From an uncultured Desulfobacterales bacterium (GTDB lineage Bacteria; Desulfobacterota; Desulfobacteria; Desulfobacterales; JAFDCJ01), in NCBI GenBank assembly GCA_945787595.1, contig CALZJV010000595.1, positions 1 to 6,654 of the forward strand: 6,654 bases of DNA. The letters are read 5' to 3'. The stretch's first letter is position 1, and each line of letters starts with the position of its first letter. A program made the translations under genes and the position numbers. Shown one piece after another: positions 6,526 to 6,654 of this stretch. A model generated the notes under the pieces. It did no database searches, was not told where the DNA came from, and saw only the letters and a program-made list of their open reading frames with translations.

Positions 6526-6560
6526 AATATTTAAATATGGGTGAAATATTTTAAATATGA
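6526..6560. repeat. Imperfect AT-rich direct repeats
   Basis: AATATTTAAATATGG (6526-6540) recurs as AATATTTTAAATATGA (6545-6560), 19 nt later. The core ATATTTAAATAT is itself palindromic. It may be an upstream element or protein-binding site for the TTGACA box that follows, or simply low-complexity AT sequence. Confidence 0.4.
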
Positions 6561-6569
6561 ATATTTTTC

Positions 6570-6598
6570 TTGACAGGTCAATTTTCTTGTAATTATAT
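6570..6598 (+). promoter_or_regulatory. Possible sigma-70-like promoter facing out of the window
   Basis: A perfect -35 hexamer TTGACA (6570-6575) is followed after 17 nt by TTATAT (6593-6598), a poor -10 match (3 of 6). AT-rich DNA lies directly upstream. It would drive a gene beyond position 6654. Confidence 0.22.
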
Positions 6599-6654
6599 GG
6601 ACCGGTAGTGCCCGAGTTCAATTATGCGACCCCCGATCACAAGTGATATTGATG

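Larger units (their letters stand above)
6101..6654. other. Gene-poor region downstream of the araC-type gene
   Basis: I find no supported gene in these 554 bases. They contain small inverted repeats (CTAAT/ATTAG at 6252-6266; TCCAGCTT at 6278-6285 with AAGCTGGA at 6346-6353), an A-run (6333-6340), and a GC-richer block at about 6341-6520 set in AT-rich flanks. A minus-strand ORF crosses the block. It needs a TTG start at 6621 with no ribosome site. Only its C-terminal half (encoded by about 6331-6515) looks protein-like, ending SEILQLPHFF. This could be a decayed gene or the end of a dispersed repeat. The window closes with a small palindrome ATCACAAGTGAT (6636-6647). Confidence 0.45.

Noticed and set aside
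6331..6621. 96-codon minus-strand ORF as a real gene
   Set aside because: It starts at a TTG without a ribosome site, its N-terminal part reads through AT-rich repeats, and no domain is recognised. Kept only as a possible remnant or repeat.
1..6654. tRNA, rRNA, CRISPR array, insertion sequence or attachment site
   Set aside because: I saw no cloverleaf, no regularly spaced repeat-spacer pattern, no transposase or integrase frame, and no target-site duplication.

Overview
The window looks like Gram-negative chromosome: it encodes an outer-membrane beta-barrel protein and two exported (Sec signal peptide) sulfatases. Mid-range base composition and the gene set (FadL-type channel, tandem sulfatases, AraC regulator) fit Proteobacteria or Desulfobacterota, but no gene here fixes the taxon and I hold this loosely.

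Layout. Positions 4957 down to 1 form a minus-strand block: a small ribbon-helix-helix (RHH) protein (4957-4724), a 151-nt gap carrying a candidate promoter/operator, intact arylsulfatase A (4572-2980), a 36-nt gap with a strong Shine-Dalgarno, arylsulfatase B (2943-1355), which is broken by a net 13-nt deletion at its metal-binding strand, a roughly 115-nt gap with stem-loops, and a FadL/OmpP1-family outer-membrane protein (1237-1). The FadL frame is open to the window edge and appears complete except for the last two bases of its stop codon. Divergently, an AraC-family regulator lies at 5123-6100 on the plus strand. Positions 6101-6654 hold no gene I can support. That stretch contains weak stem-loops, a GC-richer block with a doubtful minus-strand ORF, and an AT-rich tract with imperfect direct repeats and a TTGACA box.

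How the parts may work together (inference). Exported Cys-type sulfatases would remove sulfate from an organic sulfate ester in the periplasm, and the FadL-type barrel would carry a hydrophobic substrate or product across the outer membrane. The AraC and RHH genes share a 165-nt divergent control region. It contains two perfect copies of a 13-nt direct repeat 20 nt apart, the arrangement expected of an AraC-type operator, and a perfect 12-bp palindrome. A related copy of the repeat, sharing the octamer AATAGTCC, lies upstream of sulfatase A. This suggests that the AraC protein controls both itself and the sulfatase-FadL block. The substrate is unknown, and no formylglycine-generating enzyme is present in the window.
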